Assembly (NCBI GenBank): GCA_016342385.1
Contig: JAEINM010000012.1
Location: 1 to 22,798, forward strand
Reading direction: 5' to 3'
Length of the DNA: 22,798 nucleotides
From: Spirochaetaceae bacterium
GTDB lineage: Bacteria; Spirochaetota; Spirochaetia; DSM-2461
Each line of letters opens with the position of its first letter. The stretch's first letter is position 1. Below the pieces are notes generated by a model, which worked only from the letters and a program-made list of their open reading frames with translations, did no database searches and was not told the origin of the DNA. A program made the position numbers and the translations under genes. Positions 8,279 through 12,905 of this stretch are shown piece by piece.

Positions 8279-8405
8279 CAGTCTTGTGCTGCACAACTCC
8301 TATACCTTAATGGCATTTTCCATTGAAGATGACAGCAGACTTCCGTTAGCATATAGGGTCCGTAGGTCTGCAGTTACAAAACTGAATACATCAAATCTTA
8401 TAACT
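8279..8405 (-). ncRNA. Putative structured leader RNA, copy 1
   Basis: This is the minus-strand transcript predicted from the promoter at 8412-8440. (a) A stem GCAGAC/GTCTGC (8371-8366 with 8340-8335) is unchanged between copies. It encloses a 25-base loop with two ACGGA motifs. (b) The loop segment CCUAUAU (8357-8351) can pair with GUAUAGG (8305-8299), next to an AGGAG at 8301-8297, giving a possible pseudoknot. The one difference in copy 2 turns an A-U pair into G-U. (c) A hairpin pairs 8309-8313 with 8320-8324; one pair changes from T-A to G-C in copy 2, though another is lost. (d) A short AGUU/AACU hairpin at 8383-8372 is kept through a G-U pair. A further hairpin AGACTGG/CCAGTCT at 8267-8284 is present in this copy only. 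No U-run follows, so read-through into the small gene is expected. I do not recognise it as a known riboswitch. Confidence 0.6.
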
Positions 8406-8411
8406 AATTTA

Positions 8412-8440
8412 TATGTATTATTAAAAAAACCATTTGTCAA
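8412..8440 (-). promoter_or_regulatory. Minus-strand sigma-70-type promoter in repeat copy 1
   Basis: On the minus strand, TTGACA (8440-8435) is followed after exactly 17 bases by TACATA (8417-8412). The same TTGACA-17-TAAATA arrangement is present in copy 2, although the 17-base spacer itself has diverged. Conservation of both boxes with a changed spacer supports a real promoter. It points into the structured RNA and the small gene ending at 7938. Confidence 0.72.
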
Positions 8441-8543
8441 TATTGAATATCAAAGATTCTTCCCAATAGACTCTCATTTCCATAAGGAGCCTACATAATA
8501 ATAAAATAAATTGCCATTTTTTAATGTTCAATATTATTGCGTA

Positions 8544-8571
8544 TTGACAGTTTATATCTTTTTAATATATC
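8544..8571 (+). promoter_or_regulatory. Possible promoter of ornithine decarboxylase
   Basis: TTGACA (8544-8549), 16 bases, then TATATC (8566-8571), in a very AT-rich stretch. The -35 box is perfect and the -10 box moderate. If used, the transcript starts near 8578 and the decarboxylase mRNA has a leader of about 230 nt. Confidence 0.5.
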
Positions 8572-8577
8572 ACTTCT

Positions 8578-8809
8578 TAGGCTGTTTGCCCCAGACAGAT
8601 TTGCATTCGCAATACTGCCTGCTTATTTTATTTTGATTAAGGTTTTACTGTTATTTAGGCAGTAAAAATATGATTTGAACTCTATTAAAGGGGTTTAGTT
8701 AATTGAAGGTGATAAGTAGAGCAGTTGAGCTGTCCTGTAAAAAAATCACTGAAAAAATCTATACCTCAAACACCATGATTTAGTTCTTAATCCATTAAGG
8801 AGTATAGTG
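8578..8809 (+). promoter_or_regulatory. Leader of ornithine decarboxylase with competing hairpins and a small upstream ORF
   Basis: Two inverted repeats share an arm. TACTGCCT (8613-8620) can pair with AGGCAGTA (8657-8664), while TTTTACTG (8643-8650) can pair with CAGTAAAA (8660-8667). Both cannot form at once, which is the layout of a switchable leader. Further down, a TTG at 8703 behind AAAGGGG opens a 26-codon frame ending at 8783, 26 bases before the decarboxylase start. No clear terminator follows the hairpins. The features are seen in sequence; regulation by them is inference. Confidence 0.35.
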
Positions 8810-10000
8810 ATGATAATTGAAGAAAAAATTACTAGACCATACAGTTTCCCGATGACAAAATTTATTTCGAGACAGAAGTTTGAAAAAGTTAAAGAATTCT
8901 CCAAGAATATTCAAACACCCTTTCTGCTAGTAGATTTAAATGTTATTAAAAAAAACTATATAAACCTTCAGAAACATATGCCGATGGCCTCTATTTATTA
9001 CGCTGTAAAATCTAACCCCATGGAAGAGGTCATATTACTCTTAAAGGAAATGGGCTCAAATTTCGATGTTGCCACGGTTTATGAACTGGATCAGGTTCTT
9101 CGTCTGGGGATTACTCCGGATAGAATCAGTTTCGGTAATACAATAAAAAAAAGTAAAGATATCTCCTATTTTTATCTGAAAGGGGTTCGGCTCTTTGCAA
9201 CAGATTCAGAAGAGGATGTGAGAAAAATTGCTGAAAATGCACCGGGATCAAAAGTGTTCTTTAGAATTCTAACAGAGGGAACTGGTGCGGACTGGCCTCT
9301 ATCGAGAAAATTTGGAGCCCACCCCGATGCCATCTTGAGTCTTATTTCCCTGGCAAAAGAGCTAGAACTGGAACCTTACGGCTTATCTTTCCATGTGGGA
9401 TCACAACAAAGGGATATTGGCGAATGGGACGGAGCAATTTCCACCTGTACATATATTTTTCAATCGGCAATGGAGATGGGCATAAAGCTGAAAATGATAA
9501 ACCTCGGGGGAGGATTTCCAGCAAAATATCTTCATCCCACTCCGAAACTGGAGACGTATGCCAGAGAAATCACAAGATTCCTGACAGAGGATTTCGGCGA
9601 TGATATTCCTGAAATAATTATTGAACCGGGAAGATCGCTGGCTGCAGATGCCGGTATTATTATTACTGAGGTGATATCGACATCATACAAATCAAAGTAT
9701 GCTCCCAATAAATGGGTGTATATAGATATAGGAATGTTTGGCGGTCTCATTGAAACAATGGGAGAATCCATAAAATTTCCTATTTATAGTGAAAAAGAAG
9801 GAGAAGCCGTAGATGTCATTCTGGCGGGGCCTACTTGTGACAGTATGGATATTCTATACGAAGATTTTAAATATAAACTCCCCGACAGCATAAATGAAGG
9901 GGATAAGCTGTATTTTTTTACCACAGGAGCTTATACACAAAGCTATAGTTCAGTCGGATTTAATGGATTTCCTCCATTAAAAGTCTATATTTTTAAATAG
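8810..10000 (+). CDS. Ornithine decarboxylase (fold III, PLP-dependent)
   Basis: This 396-residue enzyme is of the alanine-racemase-fold decarboxylase family. Lys67 in YYAVKSNP forms the Schiff base with pyridoxal phosphate. SFHVGSQQ and the glycine-rich NLGGGFPAKY bind the cofactor with EPGRSLAADAG. Cys343 in GPTCDSMDILYE is the active-site residue supplied by the partner subunit, so the protein should be a dimer. The C-terminus YSSVGFNGFPPLKVYIF is typical of ornithine decarboxylases and is shorter than lysine/diaminopimelate enzymes. The reaction is ornithine to putrescine plus CO2, the entry to polyamine synthesis. A relaxed ornithine/lysine specificity cannot be excluded. I chose ATG at 8810 (AAGGAG 7 bases upstream) over GTG at 8807, whose spacing would be only 4. 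It stands alone, followed by a bidirectional terminator. Confidence 0.9.
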   Translation: MIIEEKITRPYSFPMTKFISRQKFEKVKEFSKNIQTPFLLVDLNVIKKNYINLQKHMPMASIYYAVKSNPMEEVILLLKEMGSNFDVATVYELDQVLRLGITPDRISFGNTIKKSKDISYFYLKGVRLFATDSEEDVRKIAENAPGSKVFFRILTEGTGADWPLSRKFGAHPDAILSLISLAKELELEPYGLSFHVGSQQRDIGEWDGAISTCTYIFQSAMEMGIKLKMINLGGGFPAKYLHPTPKLETYAREITRFLTEDFGDDIPEIIIEPGRSLAADAGIIITEVISTSYKSKYAPNKWVYIDIGMFGGLIETMGESIKFPIYSEKEGEAVDVILAGPTCDSMDILYEDFKYKLPDSINEGDKLYFFTTGAYTQSYSSVGFNGFPPLKVYIFK

Positions 10001-10031
10001 AAAGGAACTCTGATAGATTATTTTTTTCAAA

Positions 10032-10058
10032 AAAAGCAGCCGTAAAACAGCTGCTTTT
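10032..10058. terminator. Bidirectional intrinsic terminator between ornithine decarboxylase and RRM gene
   Basis: A hairpin has 9-bp arms AAAAGCAGC and GCTGCTTTT around a 9-base loop. On the minus strand it runs into a long T tract, making a strong terminator for the RRM gene. On the plus strand it is followed by TTTTAA, giving a weaker one for the decarboxylase. It lies in the 77-bp convergent gap. Confidence 0.85.
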
Positions 10059-10077
10059 AATGAATAATCAGAATCTA

Positions 10078-10350
10078 TTAATAATTGTACTGAGGTCTTT
10101 CAGTTCTCTGACGTGCTTCATTTACAACTATCTTACGATCTAACCAGTCAGTTTCATTGAGAGCGGAAATGGCAGCAGTTGCTGCTGATGCATCGCCCAT
10201 CTCAATAAATCCAAAACCTTTTGATCTGTATGTTTCTCTATCAGAGATAATTTTAACACTAATAACTTCACCATACTGGGCAAAAAGCTCTCCCAGATCA
10301 TTTTCACTTGCATTGAAACTCATGTTTCCAACATATATTTTTGTAGACAT
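10078..10350 (-). CDS. RRM-type RNA-binding protein
   Basis: This 90-residue protein is a single RNA recognition motif. RNP2 is IYVGNM (residues 5-10) and RNP1 is KGFGFIEM (about 44-51) with the aromatic residues needed for RNA stacking. A short Arg-rich tail ends in QYNY. Small single-RRM proteins of this kind are common in cyanobacteria and spirochaetes and are often cold-induced; the RNA targets here are unknown. The start is the ATG at 10350 with AAGGAG 7 bases upstream. The open frame continues upstream to 10587, but that part is low-complexity, AT-rich and does not align with RRM proteins. A perfect palindrome sits just before the ribosome site. The gene is monocistronic. Confidence 0.93.
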   Translation of the reverse strand: MSTKIYVGNMSFNASENDLGELFAQYGEVISVKIISDRETYRSKGFGFIEMGDASAATAAISALNETDWLDRKIVVNEARQRTERPQYNY

Positions 10351-10364
10351 TGCTACTCCTTGTT

Positions 10365-10378
10365 CCGGTTTAAACCGG
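10365..10378. repeat. Perfect 14-bp palindrome in RRM gene leader
   Basis: CCGGTTTAAACCGG lies immediately upstream of the AAGGAG of the RRM gene (8 bases away). As RNA it folds to a 5-bp stem with a UUAA loop; as DNA it is a symmetric protein-binding site. Position suggests control of translation or transcription, but neither is shown. Confidence 0.6.
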
Positions 10379-10611
10379 TAATTAATTGATAACAAGTAAG
10401 TAAGAGATTCTTGGTCGAATATGCTGATACATAAAAATTGAATAAAAGGATACGAAATGCAAAAAAAACGGGCTCTTAAAAAACAATTAGAAAATAAAAC
10501 AATATAAGAATAAAATATCAAACTCAATGTAATTCTATGTTGACAATACAGTGTGCTCAAATAAATAACAAGAGAGGAATGAGGCATTTAAGAGAAATAC
10601 TCATAATTCCT

Positions 10612-10637
10612 TTATCCCAGTGCATTTTTGGGGATAA
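10612..10637. repeat. Inverted repeat upstream of marR-like gene
   Basis: TTATCCC and GGGATAA are separated by 12 bases. It could be a regulator site in the divergent RRM-MarR gap or a hairpin. No T-run follows, so it is not an obvious terminator. Confidence 0.4.
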
Positions 10638-10767
10638 GTATTTGGAACTCTAACAAATAAAATATGGTCAATACTGGTAAAAGATCTTTTATTAATGTCA
10701 TAGAATTACTTCTGAGTCATATCAAGAAAAAAGTGCGATCAATATGCATAGTGCACAAAGTATCAGC

Positions 10768-10797
10768 TTGTTTACAAAAAGAGTTTAAGGGTATAGT
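10768..10797 (+). promoter_or_regulatory. Possible promoter of the MarR-family gene
   Basis: TTGTTT (10768-10773), 18 bases, TATAGT (10792-10797), placing the transcript start about 28 bases before the ATG at 10832. The -35 box is imperfect. Confidence 0.35.
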
Positions 10798-10831
10798 ATT
10801 TCCAGAATATATGACGAAGAGAGAGTGCAGT

Positions 10832-11365
10832 ATGGACCAGTATCAGCAGGATTTATCAGACACTGTCGTATCAACCCTGCGGCAGATAATTCGGGCTATA
10901 GACCTTCAATCGAAGAAACTGACAAAAAAATTCGGGCTTACAGGCCCCCAACTGATTGTACTCAAGGAGATCAGCCGATCTCCTGAAAAACAGATTTCTG
11001 AAATTGCCCACAATATCAGTCTTTCTCAAGCTACAGTTACCAGCATTCTTGACCGTCTTGGGCAACAGGGCTTCACAATCCGTAACAGAAGCGATCAGGA
11101 TAGACGAAAAGTCAATATCGCACTAACCGATAAAGCAAAGGGAATCCTCGAGAAAAACCCATCTCTTCTTCAGGACGAATTTACCGAACAATTCACCAAA
11201 TTGGAAAACTGGGAGAAAAACATGCTCCTGTCATCGCTTCAGAGACTTGCCTTTATGATGAATGCCACAAGCATAGAGTCTCCACCGGTCCTGGTTAGCG
11301 GCCCCATAGCCGCATCTTCCCAGGAAGTGAAAAGATATCTCGAAGAAGATCATCAAGTCCTATAA
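10832..11365 (+). CDS. MarR-family transcriptional regulator
   Basis: This 177-residue winged-helix protein has an N-terminal dimer helix (residues 1-30), then KKFGLTGPQLIVLKEI and the recognition part ISLSQATVTSILDRLGQQGF. The wing is RNRSDQDRRKVNIALTDKAK, the standard MarR D-x-R-D-R-R signature. A C-terminal dimer helix carries LQRLAFMM. About 30 extra residues after it (IESPPVLVSGP...EEDHQVL) are not part of the usual fold. The open frame extends upstream to 10664, but that part is AT-rich and unlike MarR proteins. The ATG at 10832 follows a weak GAGAG site. The effector and targets are unknown; MarR proteins often control neighbouring or divergent genes, here S21 and the RRM gene. Confidence 0.88.
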   Translation: MDQYQQDLSDTVVSTLRQIIRAIDLQSKKLTKKFGLTGPQLIVLKEISRSPEKQISEIAHNISLSQATVTSILDRLGQQGFTIRNRSDQDRRKVNIALTDKAKGILEKNPSLLQDEFTEQFTKLENWEKNMLLSSLQRLAFMMNATSIESPPVLVSGPIAASSQEVKRYLEEDHQVL

Positions 11366-11444
11366 TATAAATTAGTGCTAAAAGGTTTTTTTTAGATATT
11401 TTCTCCTTTTTTTATAGATAATAGTTTTTTTGGTCACTATAGAG

Positions 11445-11474
11445 TTGAAAAATGTTTCGTATTCTTTGTATTTT
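11445..11474 (+). promoter_or_regulatory. Possible promoter of rpsU
   Basis: TTGAAA (11445-11450), 18 bases, TATTTT (11469-11474), 23 bases before the start codon of the S21 gene. The region is AT-rich, so chance matches are likely. Read-through from the MarR gene is also possible. Confidence 0.35.
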
Positions 11475-11496
11475 ATATATATAAAAGGAGTTTTTT

Positions 11497-11706
11497 TTGG
11501 CACATATAGATGTTTACCACGATGAAGATCTTGAAAAAGCGATTAAACGCTTTAAAAGAAAAGTAGAAAAAGAAGGAATTATCAGGGAATTTAAAAAAAG
11601 ACAGTATTTCAGGAAACCCTCTATCTTAAAACATGAACAGAAAAAAGAACGCGTAAGAAAAGAACTGAAAAAAATCAGAAAAATAGAAAAACGCAACATG
11701 TACTGA
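11497..11706 (+). CDS. rpsU: 30S ribosomal protein S21 (bS21)
   Basis: This 69-residue, strongly basic protein starts MAHIDVYHDEDLEKAIKRFK and continues REFKKRQYFRKPS, the conserved core of bS21, which sits near the anti-Shine-Dalgarno end of 16S rRNA. The start codon is TTG at 11497 with AAAGGAG 6 bases upstream; no ATG fits the family alignment. It lies 131 bases after the MarR gene and is followed by a hairpin at 11717-11745. S21 is usually co-transcribed with dnaG or a GatB/YqeY gene in other groups; here it stands apart. Confidence 0.95.
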   Translation: MAHIDVYHDEDLEKAIKRFKRKVEKEGIIREFKKRQYFRKPSILKHEQKKERVRKELKKIRKIEKRNMY

Positions 11707-11716
11707 ATTTTCCCTT

Positions 11717-11745
11717 CCCTGATTTTTACATGCACAAAATCAGGG
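11717..11745 (+). terminator. Hairpin after rpsU
   Basis: Perfect 10-bp arms CCCTGATTTT and AAAATCAGGG flank a 9-base loop, 10 bases past the stop of rpsU. No T-run follows, so it may act as a 3' end stabiliser or as a Rho-assisted or weak intrinsic terminator. Confidence 0.55.
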
Positions 11746-11764
11746 CTCTAACTAAACATTGAAC

Positions 11765-11794
11765 TGACTGTAAAACTCTATCGTTTTCCAGTCA
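11765..11794. repeat. Imperfect inverted repeat in the rpsU/small-gene gap
   Basis: TGACTG-t-AAAAC pairs with GTTTT-c-CAGTCA around a 6-base loop: 11 pairs with one mismatch. It follows the rpsU hairpin by 20 bases. It has no T-run and no recognised role. Confidence 0.45.
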
Positions 11795-11924
11795 ATGTGA
11801 TTATATGAGTTTCAATCTGCAGAATAATTTAACTAAACCGAACTATCCAGGATTGCTCCCTTTAGAGGAACTTGAATCTTTGGATTTCGCTATATTCACT
11901 TCAGAAAAACAGCACTCTTTTATT

Positions 11925-11951
11925 TCGGGATTGAATATGATTCAATCCCGA
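11925..11951. terminator. Long hairpin after the small acidic protein gene
   Basis: Perfect 12-bp arms TCGGGATTGAAT and ATTCAATCCCGA surround a 3-base loop, 10 bases past the stop of the minus-strand gene ending at 11962. Position suggests a 3' end or terminator for that gene. The sequence after it on the minus strand is A-rich rather than T-rich, so classical intrinsic termination is doubtful. Confidence 0.45.
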
Positions 11952-11961
11952 TTCCCCATTT

Positions 11962-12192
11962 CTAACTAATCTTAGAATTGGGTAAATGATAATGAACATA
12001 CCCCTCAGAAAATGCAAGATCGTATTCATCTAAATAGTTTTCTAATTCAACTAATAGAAGTCCATAGACTTTGAAATGGCCCAATGGGTCTTCCTCTGTA
12101 AGATAGAACAATTCCTCTTGAGCTGATTCGTAATCATCAAATACAGCTATCACACTTCTTTTTTCTGAAATAAACCATAATTTTTCAGACAT
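11962..12192 (-). CDS. Small acidic protein preceded by RNA-leader repeat, copy 2
   Basis: This 76-residue protein begins MSEKLWFISEKRSVIAVFDD. It is about 65% identical to the protein at 7938-8144 over 66 gap-free positions and has ten extra C-terminal residues (HYHLPNSKIS). The start at 12192 is set by GGAGGAG 6 bases upstream and by alignment with the copy-1 protein; an in-frame ATG at 12207 lies before that site. No membrane segment or signal peptide is visible. The 166-bp repeat with promoter lies upstream in the same orientation, giving a predicted leader of about 266 nt, almost the same as copy 1. I do not recognise the family. Conserved aromatic and acidic blocks suggest a folded cytoplasmic protein. 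Confidence 0.82.
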   Translation of the reverse strand: MSEKLWFISEKRSVIAVFDDYESAQEELFYLTEEDPLGHFKVYGLLLVELENYLDEYDLAFSEGYVHYHLPNSKIS

Positions 12193-12331
12193 TTTACTCT
12201 CCTCCATTGCCTGATAAATAGAGCGCTGCTTTATGGATTTAGGTTATTATTTATATTTGGCTAATCTGTACACTTGTTGAAAAATATCCTCTATATAAGC
12301 CATTCCATGCCATATAAATAACAACTTTAAT

Positions 12332-12458
12332 CAGTCTATTGCTGCACAACTCCTATACCATAAGGGCATTTACACTTGAAGATGACAGCAGACTTCCGTT
12401 AGCATACAGGGTCCGTAGGTCTGCAGTTAAAAAACCGAATACATCAAGTTTAAGAACT
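12332..12458 (-). ncRNA. Putative structured leader RNA, copy 2
   Basis: This is the minus-strand transcript from the promoter at 12465-12493. The stem GCAGAC/GTCTGC lies at 12424-12419 and 12393-12388. The possible pseudoknot pairs CCUGUAU (12410-12404) with GUAUAGG (12358-12352), next to AGGAG, using one G-U in place of copy 1's A-U. The third hairpin pairs 12362-12366 with 12373-12377; its G12364-C12375 pair replaces T-A in copy 1, while G12365 and A12374 no longer pair. Both ACGGA motifs in the large loop are identical to copy 1. Confidence 0.6.
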
Positions 12459-12464
12459 AATACA

Positions 12465-12493
12465 TATTTATTTCCAAACGAACCATTTGTCAA
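12465..12493 (-). promoter_or_regulatory. Minus-strand sigma-70-type promoter in repeat copy 2
   Basis: TTGACA (12493-12488), 17 bases, TAAATA (12470-12465) on the minus strand, in exact register with the promoter in copy 1. It drives the structured leader and the small gene ending at 11962. Confidence 0.7.
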
Positions 12494-12546
12494 TATTTAT
12501 TTTATAAATAATATTGAGAATGATGTAAATAATTAAGCTTTAGATT

Positions 12547-12825
12547 TTATTTAAGCCCTGTCAACTTGATTATATGAAACCCGAATTGAGTCTGAACGAC
12601 TTTACTCACATCACCTATTTCTTTCAGTCTTTTAGTCGCCAGCTCAAACTGCAAGACCATTTTCCCCTTTCCGAACCAGCCGAGGTCTCCCCCTTTAAAA
12701 GCGCTGGAACAGGTGGAGTGTTCCATGGCCAATTCCGAGAAATCAGCTCCCATCTGTAGCTCCCCCAGTAGTCTTTTGGCCAGGTCTTTATCTGCGACCA
12801 GTATATGACTTGCTCTCCATTCCAT
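12547..12825 (-). CDS. ppiC: Parvulin-type peptidyl-prolyl cis-trans isomerase
   Basis: This 92-residue protein is a single, complete parvulin domain without signal peptide, the size of cytoplasmic E. coli PpiC. Recognised motifs are ASHILV (residues 5-10), FSELAMEHSTC, the GGDLGWFGKGKMV loop and FGFHIIKL at the end. It catalyses cis-trans isomerisation of peptide bonds before proline and helps folding in the cytoplasm. The ATG at 12825 follows AGGAGGGGGAT. It is divergent from nudC, and the two share an 80-bp gap with a perfect dyad at 12860-12888. Confidence 0.95.
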   Translation of the reverse strand: MEWRASHILVADKDLAKRLLGELQMGADFSELAMEHSTCSSAFKGGDLGWFGKGKMVLQFELATKRLKEIGDVSKVVQTQFGFHIIKLTGLK

Positions 12826-12859
12826 ATCCCCCTCCTGGTATTCTTCATCTAAAATAAAT

Positions 12860-12888
12860 CCCCTACATTCTATAAATTAATGTAGGGG
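12860..12888. promoter_or_regulatory. Perfect dyad between ppiC and nudC
   Basis: Arms CCCCTACATT and AATGTAGGGG (10 of 10) flank a 9-base AT spacer that contains TATAAA. It occupies the middle of the divergent gap. The right arm runs into GGGGAGG, the only ribosome-site candidate of nudC, which lies an unusually long 14 bases before its ATG. It could be an operator covering the promoter of one or both genes, or an mRNA hairpin masking nudC translation. Confidence 0.6.
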
Positions 12889-12905
12889 AGGTATATACTT
12901 GTAAA

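Larger units (their letters stand above)
8279..8444 (-). repeat. 166-bp repeat element, copy 1 (promoter plus structured RNA)
   Basis: This block aligns base for base, without gaps, with 12332-12497 (144 of 166 identical by hand count). Similarity stops abruptly at both ends. Identity is complete over 8329-8353 and 8355-8376, and it is lowest between the -35 and -10 boxes. In the plus-strand reading frame most substitutions change amino acids, so protein coding does not explain the conservation. See the ncRNA and promoter entries for its content. Confidence 0.9.
10351..10831. other. Divergent regulatory gap between RRM and MarR genes
   Basis: This 481-base stretch has no convincing gene. It holds a palindrome at 10365-10378 next to the RRM ribosome site, a TTGACA at 10540-10545 without a good -10 box, an inverted repeat TTATCCC-12-GGGATAA at 10612-10637, and a possible MarR promoter at 10768-10797. 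Open frames reading through it from either gene are AT-rich and unlike the families concerned. Confidence 0.6.
12332..12497 (-). repeat. 166-bp repeat element, copy 2
   Basis: Second copy of the element at 8279-8444, in the same orientation and the same length, with 22 substitutions and no indels. The gap 12193-12546 contains nothing else that I can support: no tRNA, no convincing open frame. The flanks of the two copies are not similar, although both are followed in minus direction by the related small genes. Confidence 0.9.

Noticed and set aside
8220..8498. 92-codon plus-strand frame over repeat copy 1, and the matching 65-codon frame at 12339-12536
   Set aside because: The frames are similar in protein sequence, but most base changes between the copies alter amino acids, and several changes fit RNA pairing instead. 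Neither frame has a ribosome site; the second starts only at a TTG. The conserved promoter points the other way.
10351..10587. N-terminal extension of the RRM protein
   Set aside because: The frame is open but AT-rich with Phe/Ser/Ile/Leu bias; the ATG at 10350 has a good ribosome site and the RRM domain starts there.
10664..10831. 56-residue N-terminal extension of the MarR protein
   Set aside because: It is not part of the MarR fold, has no ribosome site at its start and overlaps a promoter candidate.
11805..11969. 54-codon plus-strand frame in the gap after rpsU
   Set aside because: It has no ribosome site, runs through the perfect 27-base hairpin at 11925-11951 and overlaps the end of the minus-strand small gene. 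Nothing in it resembles a known protein.
8279..12497. The two direct repeats as ends of a mobile element or integration sites
   Set aside because: The 4-kb segment between them holds housekeeping genes (ornithine decarboxylase, RRM, MarR, S21) and no recombinase. The repeats have internal promoter and RNA-like structure instead of terminal inverted repeats.
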